Source: Thermoflexus sp. (lineage in GTDB: Bacteria; Chloroflexota; Anaerolineae; B4-G1; DUEL01). Taken from it: a DNA stretch of 5,909 nt. Each line of letters begins with the position of its first letter. The stretch's first letter is position 1. This document shows positions 1 to 5,883 of this stretch, one piece after another. Location of the stretch: positions 1 to 5,909 of the forward strand of contig JAPYWT010000171.1 of assembly GCA_028276215.1 (NCBI GenBank). The letters are read 5' to 3'. The notes below the pieces were generated by a model, which worked only from the letters and a program-made list of their open reading frames with translations, was not told the origin of the DNA and searched no databases. A program made the translations under genes and the position numbers.

Positions 1-11
1 TTACCATTACA

Positions 12-99
12 GTAACTGCTCAGGCTTCCTCACCCCACCCCCGCCGCCTGTGGCGGCAGCGGCGAAGCCGCTGGGGGAGGGGTGAGGCTGAACAGTTAC
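12..99. repeat. Interrupted palindrome with two nested hairpins
   Basis: The left arm 12-42 and right arm 73-99 are inverted copies. Both begin GTAACTG(C/T)TCAG when read inward and continue CCTCACCCC(A/T)CCCCC; the left arm has four extra bases, GCTT, at 24-27. Between the arms lie two small GC hairpins, GCCGCC/GGCGGC (43-48 with 52-57) and AGCGGC/GCCGCT (58-63 with 67-72), so the folded form resembles a cloverleaf. It could be a dispersed intergenic palindrome, a small non-autonomous mobile element, or a bidirectional terminator for a gene left of the window. No flanking direct repeat is evident, and the left flank is only 11 bases long, so mobility cannot be judged. Confidence 0.7.
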
Positions 100-144
100 G
101 TTATATCAACTATACCACACAGGCAGAGGCTGGTCAAGTGCTTA

Positions 145-240
145 TTGAGGCAGGGTGTGTCCCAAAGTTGTAGGACAACTGCTCGCAGTTGTCCTACAAC
201 GCGGCCAGGCCCGACAAAAGTGGGACACACCCTTGAGGCA
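145..240. mobile_element. MITE-like element with 8-bp target duplication
   Basis: The octamer TTGAGGCA occurs at 145-152 and again at 233-240. The 80 bp between them starts GGGTGTGTCCCA (153-164) and ends TGGGACACACCC (221-232), a perfect 12-bp terminal inverted repeat directly abutting both octamers. This is the classic footprint of a transposition event with an 8-bp target-site duplication. Inside is a second perfect inverted repeat of 16 bp, 167-182 with 185-200, with a 2-base loop. There is no coding capacity, so the element would be non-autonomous and need a transposase supplied elsewhere. I do not assign an IS family, since several families make 8-bp duplications. The element ends 15 bp upstream of the probable -35 box, so it may insulate the operon from upstream transcription. 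Confidence 0.8.
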
Positions 241-254
241 CCCCAGGCGCTGAC

Positions 255-283
255 TTGCCGAATAAGAGGAAGTGTGCTATAAT
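255..283 (+). promoter_or_regulatory. Sigma70-type promoter with extended -10
   Basis: TTGCCG (255-260, four of six consensus bases) lies 17 bp upstream of TATAAT (278-283, perfect consensus). A TG at 275-276 gives an extended -10 (TGCTATAAT). Transcription would start near 290. It lies in the only AT-rich stretch upstream of the operon and points toward the hydrogenase genes. Its closeness to consensus suggests a housekeeping sigma factor rather than sigma54. No clear activator or repressor palindrome is recognised close by, apart from the mobile element upstream. The call rests on sequence match only. Confidence 0.65.
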
Positions 284-289
284 TATTCA

Positions 290-484
290 TAGTATCAGGT
301 TCAACTTTTCTGCTCACCCCTCTCATCCTCGCCGACAGCCGACATGAGGATGCCCATACCTGGAGACAGGAGGTGGCTATGGAGTAAAGGGTCTTCAACC
401 GAAGGGTTCCCCCGAAAGCACGTTCGCGCTGGATCAACAGAGGATGTGACCCCGTATCAAAGTCCCTCAGTCAGGAGGTCTCCT
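290..484 (+). other. Long 5' leader of the hydrogenase operon
   Basis: About 195 bases separate the predicted transcription start from the first gene. Possible structures are a 7-bp stem CATCCTC/GAGGATG (324-330 with 346-352) and a stem CCATA/TATGG (354-358 with 378-382). A possible long-range pairing is GGGTC (389-393) with GACCC (448-452). A Shine-Dalgarno AGGAGG at 368-373 precedes ATG-GAG-TAA at 379-387, a two-codon mini-ORF. I could not match the leader to a known riboswitch class. The frame of the small subunit stays open back to an ATG at 344, but that ATG has no ribosome site and the extra 47 residues do not resemble a hydrogenase N-terminus. Confidence 0.4.
473..479 (+). promoter_or_regulatory. 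Ribosome binding site fixing the small-subunit start
   Basis: AGGAGGT ends five bases before the ATG at 485. It selects that start over the ATG at 344, which has no Shine-Dalgarno and would push the Tat motif too far inside, and over the ATG at 497, which lies 17 bases away. Confidence 0.85.
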
Positions 485-1570
485 ATGAGTCCCACCATGA
501 GCATAGCCGAAGAACTGGCCGTCCGGGGGATCACCCGCCGGGAATTCCTGAAGTTCTGTACCATTATGGCGGGTGTCCTGGCCCTCCCGGTGGAGCAGAC
601 GGCCAAAATTGCCCGCGCGCTGGAGACGGCCCGACGCCCCGCGGTGGTCTGGCTGGAATTTCAGGACTGCGCGGGCTGTACCGAGTCCCTCCTGCGGGCC
701 AACCGCCCCTCCGTCGCCGAACTGGTGCTGGACATTCTCTCCCTCAATTACCACGAGACCATTATGGCCCCGTCTGGCTATGCCGCCGAGAAATCCCTTC
801 AGGATACCGTGAAAGAAGGCGGTTACCTCACCATCGTGGAGGGCTCCATACCCGTCAACGACGACGGGGTCTACTGCTGCATCGGCGGGCGGTCCGCACT
901 GGAGATTCTTAAGGAGGTCGCGGCGAATACGGCGGCCATCATCACCGTGGGCGCCTGCGCCTTCTACGGCGGCTGGCCCGCCACCCCTCCCAACCCCACT
1001 GGTGCAAAGGGGGTGAAGGACATCATCACCGGCGTCCCCATCGTCAACCTTCCCGGTTGCCCGCTGAACGTGGACAACCTGACGGCCACCGTCGTCCACT
1101 ACCTCACCTTCAAGAAACTCCCTGCAGTGGACGACCTGGGCCGGCCCCTCTTCGCCTACGGCCGCCGCATCCACGATAACTGCGAGCGGCGCGGCCACTT
1201 TGACGCCGGGGAGTTCGTGGAGGCCTGGGGCGACGAGGGCCATCGCAAGGGCTGGTGCCTCTACAAAATGGGCTGCAAGGGGCCCGTGGCCTTCCAGAAC
1301 TGCCCCGCCATCCGCTGGAACGAGGGGACCAGTTGGCCTGTCGCCGCAGGGCACGGTTGCATCGCCTGCGCGGCCCCCAACTTCTGGGAAATGCCCGCGT
1401 ACGAGCCCGTGCCCATCCACGCCCTGACCCCGCCCACGACCTACCCGGAGGTGGAGCCCGTGGAGGAAATGTCGCCCATCACGGCGGGCGTCATCGGCGC
1501 CGCGGTCGGCGTGGCGGCCGGCGTGGCCGGTGCGGTGGCCGTGAGCCAACTGGCCAAAAAGGAAGAATAA
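485..1570 (+). CDS. hyaA: [NiFe] hydrogenase small subunit, group 1, Tat-exported
   Basis: This 361-residue protein is the electron-transfer subunit of a periplasm-facing uptake hydrogenase (HyaA/HybO/HupS family). A twin-arginine motif TRREFLKF (residues 17-24) gives Tat export, normally together with the large subunit. Proximal-cluster ligands are C62 and C65 (DCAGCTES), C158 and C192 (LPGCPLN). Distal-cluster ligands are H230, C233, C258 and C264. Medial 3Fe-4S ligands are C273, C292 and C295. All three clusters are therefore complete. The extra proximal cysteines of O2-tolerant enzymes are absent: G64 and G163 occupy those places, so a standard [4Fe-4S] cluster is expected. The end (about 333-354) is an Ala/Gly/Val-rich hydrophobic helix followed by a charged tail, a membrane anchor. 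The gene stops 15 bp before the large subunit. The symbol denotes the family only, and the exact subgroup is not assigned. Confidence 0.96.
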   Translation: MSPTMSIAEELAVRGITRREFLKFCTIMAGVLALPVEQTAKIARALETARRPAVVWLEFQDCAGCTESLLRANRPSVAELVLDILSLNYHETIMAPSGYAAEKSLQDTVKEGGYLTIVEGSIPVNDDGVYCCIGGRSALEILKEVAANTAAIITVGACAFYGGWPATPPNPTGAKGVKDIITGVPIVNLPGCPLNVDNLTATVVHYLTFKKLPAVDDLGRPLFAYGRRIHDNCERRGHFDAGEFVEAWGDEGHRKGWCLYKMGCKGPVAFQNCPAIRWNEGTSWPVAAGHGCIACAAPNFWEMPAYEPVPIHALTPPTTYPEVEPVEEMSPITAGVIGAAVGVAAGVAGAVAVSQLAKKEE

Positions 1571-1585
1571 CTCTGGAGGTGTGAA

Positions 1586-3304
1586 ATGGCCCAGAAAATC
1601 GTGATTGATCCGATCACCCGCATAGAGGGCCATCTGCGCATTGAAGCCCGCGTGGAGGACGGCCGCGTCGCCGAGGCCTGGGCTTCCAGTACGATGTTCC
1701 GGGGCTTTGAAATCATTATGAAAGGCCGCGACCCCCGGGAGGCCTGGCTGATGGCCCAGCGGATATGAGGGGTTTGAACGACGGTGCATGCCGCCGCTTC
1801 CGTGCGAAGCGTAGAAAATGCCCTGGGAATTCTCATTCCGGATAATGCCCGGATCATTCGGAACCTGATTGAAGGGATTCAGTACGTCCAGGACCACGTC
1901 ATCCACTTCTACCATCTCCACGCCCTGGACTGGGTGGATGTGACGAGTGCGCTGAAGGCGGACCCCGCTAAGACCGCGCAACTGGCCCAGTCCATCTCCG
2001 ACTGGCCCAACTCCAGCCCCGATTACTTCCGCACGATTAAGGAAAAACTGGACGCCTTTGTGCGCAGCGGCCAGTTGGGCCCCTTCGCCAACGGCTACTG
2101 GGGCCACCCCGCCTATCGTCTTCCCCCCGAGGCCAACCTGATGGCCGTCGCCCACTACCTGGAAGCGCTGGACTGGCAGCGGGACGTCATCCGGGCCCAC
2201 GCCATTCTCGGCGGCAAGAACCCCCACCCCCAGACCTACCTGGTGGGCGGCATGGCCATCCCGGTGGACCCCAACAGCGAGGTGGCGCTGAACGCGGACA
2301 AACTGGCCCTGCTGAAGCGGCTCTTCACGAAGGCCCTCCAGTTCGTCCAGCAGGTGTACATCCCCGACCTGCTGGCCGTGGCCTCCTTCTACAAGGACGA
2401 GTGGGCCAGCATCGGTGAGGGGCTGGGCAACTTCCTGGCCTACGGTGACTACCCCGACCGGGCGGGTAACTTCTTCCTCCCCTCCGGCGTCATCCTCAAC
2501 CGGGACCTGAGCCAGGTCCATCCGATGGACCACCAGAAGGTCGCCGAGTATGTGACCCACTCCTGGTTCCAGTATGCCGAGGGCGATCAGACCTCCAAAC
2601 ATCCCTGGAACGGGGAGACGGTCCCGAACTACACCGGCCCCAAGCCCCCCTACGAGTACCTGAACACCGATGAGAAGTACTCCTGGATAAAGGCTCCCCG
2701 GTACGACGACCAGCCGATGGAGGTCGGGCCGCTGGCCCGGATGCTGGTGGCCTACGCCTCCGGCCACAAGCGGGTGAAGGAACTGGTGGACGGGGTGCTG
2801 AAGCAACTGGGGGCCGGGCCGGAAGCCCTCTTCTCCACCCTGGGCCGCACGGCCGCACGCGGCGTTGAGACCCTGGTGGTCGCCGAGCAACTCAACGCCT
2901 GGGTAGACGAACTGGCGGAGAACATGGCCCGCGGCGACCTCCAGGTCCACAACGGGGAGAAGTGGGACCCCGCCACCTGGCCGAAGGAGGCCCAGGGATG
3001 GGGCTGGCACGAGGCTCCGCGGGGCGCCCTGGGCCACTGGGTTCACATTGTGGACGGCAAGATTGCTAACTACCAGTGCGTCGTCCCCTCCACCTGGAAC
3101 GCGTCGCCCCGGGATGCGAAGGGTCGGCCGGGGGCCTACGAAGCCGCGCTGGTGGGGACCCCGGTCGCCGACCCGGAGCGGCCGGTAGAAATCCTGCGCA
3201 CCATCCACTCCTTTGACCCGTGCATGGCCTGTGCCGTCCACGTGCTGGACCCGCACGGCCGGGAGGTGACCCGCATCCTCCTGAACGACTGGACCTGCCC
3301 GTGA
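1586..3304 (+). CDS. hyaB: [NiFe] hydrogenase large subunit with two in-frame UGA (predicted Sec61, Sec64)
   Basis: This is the catalytic subunit that splits H2 at a Ni-Fe(CN)2CO centre. GGAGGT (1575-1580) precedes the ATG by five bases. The frame gives 572 residues, a normal length, if TGA at 1766-1768 and 1775-1777 is read through. Both TGAs fall in the L1 motif, R-I-U-G-V-U-T-T-V-H, where the family has cysteines, and the protein matches the family on both sides in the same frame. Other family features are IEGH (E14) and L2 DPCMACAVH, with C546, C549 and H552. The 20 residues after H552 are the tail removed by the maturation protease. Sec at 61 (terminal Ni ligand) and 64 (bridging) is inferred; a disrupted gene is the alternative. 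Automated annotation would probably split it into a 60-residue piece and a piece starting at GTG 1784. The final TGA overlaps the protease start. Confidence 0.9.
1766..1777 (+). other. Two candidate recoded UGA codons (UxxU) in the L1 nickel-binding motif
   Basis: The four codons read TGA-GGG-GTT-TGA, giving U-G-V-U where group 1 hydrogenases have C-G-V-C. Both TGAs are in the frame that starts at 1586 and continues to 3304; 198 bases separate the ATG from the GTG at 1784, an exact multiple of three. The window does not use a code in which TGA is sense: the large subunit, the protease and the ferredoxin all end in TGA. Coincident loss of exactly the two ligand cysteines and nothing else is unlikely for random decay. 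Selenocysteine is the natural replacement for a metal-binding cysteine. Confidence 0.8.
1783..1823 (+). promoter_or_regulatory. Putative bacterial SECIS stem-loop
   Basis: The upper stem CGCTTC (1795-1800) pairs perfectly with GAAGCG (1806-1811) around the loop CGTGC (1801-1805), which holds a GU at 1802-1803. A lower stem pairs 1783-1784 and 1786-1789 (GG, GCAT) with 1818-1823 (ATGCCC region), leaving U1785 bulged and an internal loop between the stems. Bacterial SECIS elements lie inside the coding region just after the UGA and present a G/GU in a small apical loop to SelB. The apical loop begins 23 bases after the second UGA and 32 bases after the first, both within the range I recall for bacterial elements (about 16-37). 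One hairpin might therefore serve both codons. The fold was drawn by eye, with no energy calculation. Confidence 0.6.
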
Positions 3305-3786
3305 AGACGCTGATCCTGGGCCTGGGCAACATCCTCCTGAGCGACGAAGGCGTGGGCGTCCACGTCATCCGCCTCCTGCGGGAACGGTACCAGTTCCCGC
3401 AGGAGGTGGAAGTTCTGGACGGTGGGACCCTGGCGCTGGACCTGCTCCCCTACGTGGAGGATACGGACCGGCTGCTGATCGTGGACGCCGTCCAGATGGA
3501 CGCCCCGCCGGGGACGGTGGTCCGGCTGGTGGGAGAGGAAGTCCCCGCGGTCCTGAACCTGAAATACTCGCCCCACCAGATGGGGGTCAGCGACCTGCTG
3601 GCGGCGGCCCGCCTGCTGGGCCGGTACCCGGCCGAACTGGTCCTCTGGGGCATCCAGCCCGCCTCCCTGGACGTGGGACTGGAGTTGTCCCCTGCCGTCG
3701 CCGCTCAGATGGAAACCGTGGTCCAGAACGTTCTGGCGGACCTGCAGCGGTGGGGCATTCAACCCACCAGGAGGGGTGAAGAATGA
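3301..3786 (+). CDS. hyaD: Hydrogenase maturation endopeptidase (HyaD/HybD family)
   Basis: This 161-residue protein, the usual length for the family, is a cytoplasmic nickel-sensing peptidase that removes the C-terminal tail of the large subunit once the NiFe centre is assembled. It starts MKTLILGLGNILLSDEGVG, the family signature. E16, D62 (LLIVDAVQ) and H92 (SPHQMGVSDLL) correspond to the three metal-binding residues E16, D62 and H93 of E. coli HybD. The motif WGIQPASLDVGLELSP (116-131) is also typical. The start is GTG at 3301, which overlaps the TGA of the large subunit by three bases (GTGA). No good Shine-Dalgarno is seen, so translation is probably coupled to the gene it serves. An ATG at 3220 in the same frame lies inside the large-subunit gene and would add 27 unrelated residues. 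Confidence 0.95.
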   Translation: MKTLILGLGNILLSDEGVGVHVIRLLRERYQFPQEVEVLDGGTLALDLLPYVEDTDRLLIVDAVQMDAPPGTVVRLVGEEVPAVLNLKYSPHQMGVSDLLAAARLLGRYPAELVLWGIQPASLDVGLELSPAVAAQMETVVQNVLADLQRWGIQPTRRGEE

Positions 3787-4691
3787 ACGGCAAAAAGTCT
3801 TCGGAAACGCACCTGAGCCGTCGGGAGTTTCTGGGCCTCTCCGCGCTGGGGCTGGGCATCTCTCTGGCCGGCGCCCGTTCGGCTTCTGCCGCCCCCCCGG
3901 CGGCCTCTCCCTACGATGTGGCCATCCTCTACGACCCGGTCAAGTGTGTCGGCTGCCGGGCCTGCCAGATGGCCTGCAAACGCTGGAACAAACTGCCCAA
4001 CGAGAGCACCGACCCGCTGGGCATCTACGAGTCCCCCCGCGACCTCTCCGCCATCACCTGGAACATCATCAAACTCCGGCGGACCGCGGTGGGGTGGCAT
4101 TTCTTTAACTATCAGTGCCAGCACTGCACCGACGCCGCCTGTGTGGAGGTCTGCCCGACCGGCGCGCTCTCCCACGACCCGATGGGATTCGTCGCTCTGG
4201 ACCGGGAGAAGTGCAACGGCTGCGGCTACTGCACCCAGTTCTGTCCCTACGGCGTCCCCCATCTGCAGATCGCCGACATCCTCACCGGCGCGGCGAAGTC
4301 GGCCAAGTGCACCTTCTGCCAGGACCGCCTCCGGAGCGGCATCGGTGGGCCCTCCTGCGCGGAGGCCTGCCCGGTGGGCGCGCTGACCTGGGGCAAGCGC
4401 GGGGACCTGCTGGAAAAGGCACGGGCCCGGGTGGCGGAGTTGCAGGCCCAGGGGATGAACGCCCGCATCTACGGCGAGAACGAGGCAGGCGGGCTGCACC
4501 GCCTGAGCATCCTCCTGGATGAACCGGAACAGTACGGTCTGCCATCGGTCCCGAAGACACCCGCCTTTGCCCGGGCCTGGCAGAGGATCATCCAGCCGCT
4601 GGGCAACGTGGCCTTCGGCGCAGCCCTCGCGGGCATCCTGGGCGTCTTCCTCTTCGTCCGCCGGAAGATTCGCATGGAGGAAGTGAGATGA
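3783..4691 (+). CDS. hybA: Tat-exported four-cluster ferredoxin subunit (HybA/FdnH-like)
   Basis: This 302-residue protein is predicted to carry electrons from the hydrogenase small subunit to the membrane cytochrome. It has a twin-arginine signal SRREFLGLSALG (12-23) and an ASA-A cleavage site near residue 36. Sixteen cysteines in four groups bind four [4Fe-4S] clusters: C55/58/61/65, C112/115/120/124, C144/147/150/154 and C176/179/192/196. The stretch near 235-255 (GGLHRLSILLD...YGLP) resembles formate dehydrogenase beta subunits. Residues 272-292 form one transmembrane helix followed by a basic tail, as in FdnH and HybA. ATG overlaps the previous stop (ATGA), and AGGAGG at 3769-3774 lies eight bases upstream. 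By sequence alone it could serve a formate dehydrogenase, but no molybdopterin subunit is present and the operon ties it to the hydrogenase. Confidence 0.93.
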   Translation: MNGKKSSETHLSRREFLGLSALGLGISLAGARSASAAPPAASPYDVAILYDPVKCVGCRACQMACKRWNKLPNESTDPLGIYESPRDLSAITWNIIKLRRTAVGWHFFNYQCQHCTDAACVEVCPTGALSHDPMGFVALDREKCNGCGYCTQFCPYGVPHLQIADILTGAAKSAKCTFCQDRLRSGIGGPSCAEACPVGALTWGKRGDLLEKARARVAELQAQGMNARIYGENEAGGLHRLSILLDEPEQYGLPSVPKTPAFARAWQRIIQPLGNVAFGAALAGILGVFLFVRRKIRMEEVR

Positions 4692-5416
4692 CCGTCCAAC
4701 TGAAAGGCAGAGCGGAAGCGATCACCATCCAGTGGATCCCCAAGTACACCACCCTGGAACGGGCGGCCCACTGGCTCCACACCGCCACCTTCGTCCCCCT
4801 GGCCATCACCGGGATGATCCTCTACTTCCCGTTCCTCCAGCCCCTGGCCCAGGGCCCGGCCGGGATGACCTTCCGGCTCATCCACCGGGTTGCGGCGGTC
4901 ATCTTCGGCCTCCTCCCCATCGTCTACTTCATCTTCCAGCCCCGCCGGCTGATTCTGAACATCCGGGAGTTCCTCCCCAACAAGGACGACATCGGCTGGC
5001 TGAAGGGCGCTCCCGCCTACTACCTGCTGGGCAGGCACGAGGCGATGCCGCCGCAGGGCCGCTTCAACGCCGGGGAGAAGATGAACGGGCTGATTATGAT
5101 CGTCGCCTGGTTTGTCTTCGGCCTCACGGGCGTGCCGATGTGGTTCGGCAAGGGGATCATCCCGCCCGAACTCTTCCGCTGGCTGGTGGTTTTCCACGAC
5201 CTGGCGATGATCGTCTCGGTCTGTATGTTCCTGGTCCACCTGTACCTGGCGGTGGCGCACCCGCTGATGTGGGCGGGGCTGGTGAGTATGCGCTTCGGGG
5301 TGACGTCGGCGGAGTATGCGGCGGAGCACCACGCGAAGTGGTACTACGGCCCCAAGCGGGCGATGGAGATCTGGGAGGCGAAGAAGCGGGAAGCCGCCCA
5401 GAAGGGTGGCCATTAG
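4688..5416 (+). CDS. fdnI: Dihaem cytochrome b membrane subunit (FdnI/FdoI-like)
   Basis: This 242-residue integral membrane protein is predicted to take electrons from the ferredoxin subunit and reduce quinone. Four hydrophobic helices lie around 28-50, 63-84, 131-154 and 163-193. Candidate haem ligands are H28 (ERAAHW), H66 (RLIHR), H170 (VVFHD) and H184 (FLVHLY). The 14-residue spacing of the last two matches the FdnI pattern (H155 and H169 in E. coli). The C-terminal segment SMRFGVTSAEYAAEHHAKWY (200-219) is characteristic of formate dehydrogenase gamma subunits rather than HyaC or the larger NrfD-type HybB. The ATG overlaps the previous TGA (ATGA), and GGAGGA at 4676-4681 lies six bases upstream. 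Cytoplasmic tail residues 220-242 are charged. The symbol is by family; here the partner is a hydrogenase. Confidence 0.92.
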   Translation: MTVQLKGRAEAITIQWIPKYTTLERAAHWLHTATFVPLAITGMILYFPFLQPLAQGPAGMTFRLIHRVAAVIFGLLPIVYFIFQPRRLILNIREFLPNKDDIGWLKGAPAYYLLGRHEAMPPQGRFNAGEKMNGLIMIVAWFVFGLTGVPMWFGKGIIPPELFRWLVVFHDLAMIVSVCMFLVHLYLAVAHPLMWAGLVSMRFGVTSAEYAAEHHAKWYYGPKRAMEIWEAKKREAAQKGGH

Positions 5417-5435
5417 CCGGGGAAAGGAGGGAGAA

Positions 5436-5822
5436 ATGGCGAAAATCCTGGTTGTGGATGACGACCCCGACTTTGTCAACCTGACGCGGCGGATACTGCA
5501 GCGGAAGGGGTACGAGGTGCTCACGGCGGCCAGCGGGCAGCAGGCGCTGGCGGTGATGCGGAAGGAGAAGCCGGACCTGGTGCTTTTGGACATCATGATG
5601 TCCTACATCCTGGATGGGCTGGATGTGAGCCGGGAGATGGCGCAGGATCCGGCGCTGAAGGACGTGCCGGTGATTATGGTGACTTCGCTGACGGGGGCGC
5701 GAGCGGAGGCGGCGAGCCTGTCAGGGGAGTACGTGCCGGTGGACGAGTGGATTCACAAGCCGATAGACCCGGACCGGCTGCTGGCGCGGATAGAGGACGC
5801 GCTGAAAGGGAAGGCCGGGTAG
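5436..5822 (+). CDS. Stand-alone response-regulator receiver domain protein
   Basis: This 128-residue protein consists of one CheY-like receiver domain with no DNA-binding or enzymatic output. The acidic pocket is D8-D10 (VVDDD), the predicted phosphorylation site is D52 (VLLDIMM), the switch residue is T83 (MVTS) and the conserved lysine is K108 (HKPI). AAGGAGG (5424-5430) sits five bases before the ATG at 5436, which is why this start is chosen over an in-frame ATG at 5316 inside the cytochrome gene. It follows the cytochrome stop by 19 bp and is the last gene before the terminator, so it is very likely in the same transcript. It may relay a signal to a kinase or partner encoded elsewhere; no partner kinase is present in the window. 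Its link to hydrogenase function is inferred from position alone. Confidence 0.93.
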   Translation: MAKILVVDDDPDFVNLTRRILQRKGYEVLTAASGQQALAVMRKEKPDLVLLDIMMSYILDGLDVSREMAQDPALKDVPVIMVTSLTGARAEAASLSGEYVPVDEWIHKPIDPDRLLARIEDALKGKAG

Positions 5823-5843
5823 TCGGGTTTCCGGCCCGGATGA

Positions 5844-5883
5844 AGAAAGCCGGGCACTTCTTTGGTGCCCGGCTTTCTCTTCT
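5844..5883 (+). terminator. Intrinsic terminator of the hydrogenase operon
   Basis: A perfect 14-bp stem (5844-5857 with 5865-5878; AGAAAGCCGGGCAC and its complement) encloses a 7-base loop TTCTTTG. It is followed by CTTCT, so the run TTTCTCTTCT forms an imperfect U-rich tail. It starts 22 bases after the last stop codon. The A-rich start and T-rich end of the stem could also let it work, less well, from the opposite strand. The remaining 26 bases of the window show nothing recognisable. Confidence 0.88.

Noticed and set aside
96..437. Short open frames on both strands across the upstream intergenic region
   Set aside because: They run through the palindromes and the mobile element, have no plausible ribosome sites or recognisable motifs, and overlap the promoter.
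344..484. N-terminal extension of the small subunit from ATG 344
   Set aside because: There is no ribosome site before 344, while a strong one precedes 485. The extra 47 residues do not look like a hydrogenase N-terminus and would place the twin-arginine motif around residue 65.
1763..1790. Frameshift or two separate genes in the large subunit
   Set aside because: The ATG at 1586 and the downstream segment at 1784 are in the same frame, and the protein aligns through both TGAs without any gap. GTG 1784 has no ribosome site and lies in the middle of the L1 motif.
467..3256. A 929-codon open frame on the minus strand
   Set aside because: It lies antisense to the hydrogenase genes, which have clear family motifs. 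Its product is low-complexity (Gly, Val, His, Arg) and shows no domain. It arises because strong GC-ending codon use removes stops on the opposite strand.
1586..5822. A genetic code in which TGA means Trp or Gly
   Set aside because: Trp is encoded by TGG and Gly by GGN throughout, and TGA ends the large subunit, the protease and the ferredoxin at the expected lengths. Neither Trp nor Gly could replace a nickel-binding cysteine.
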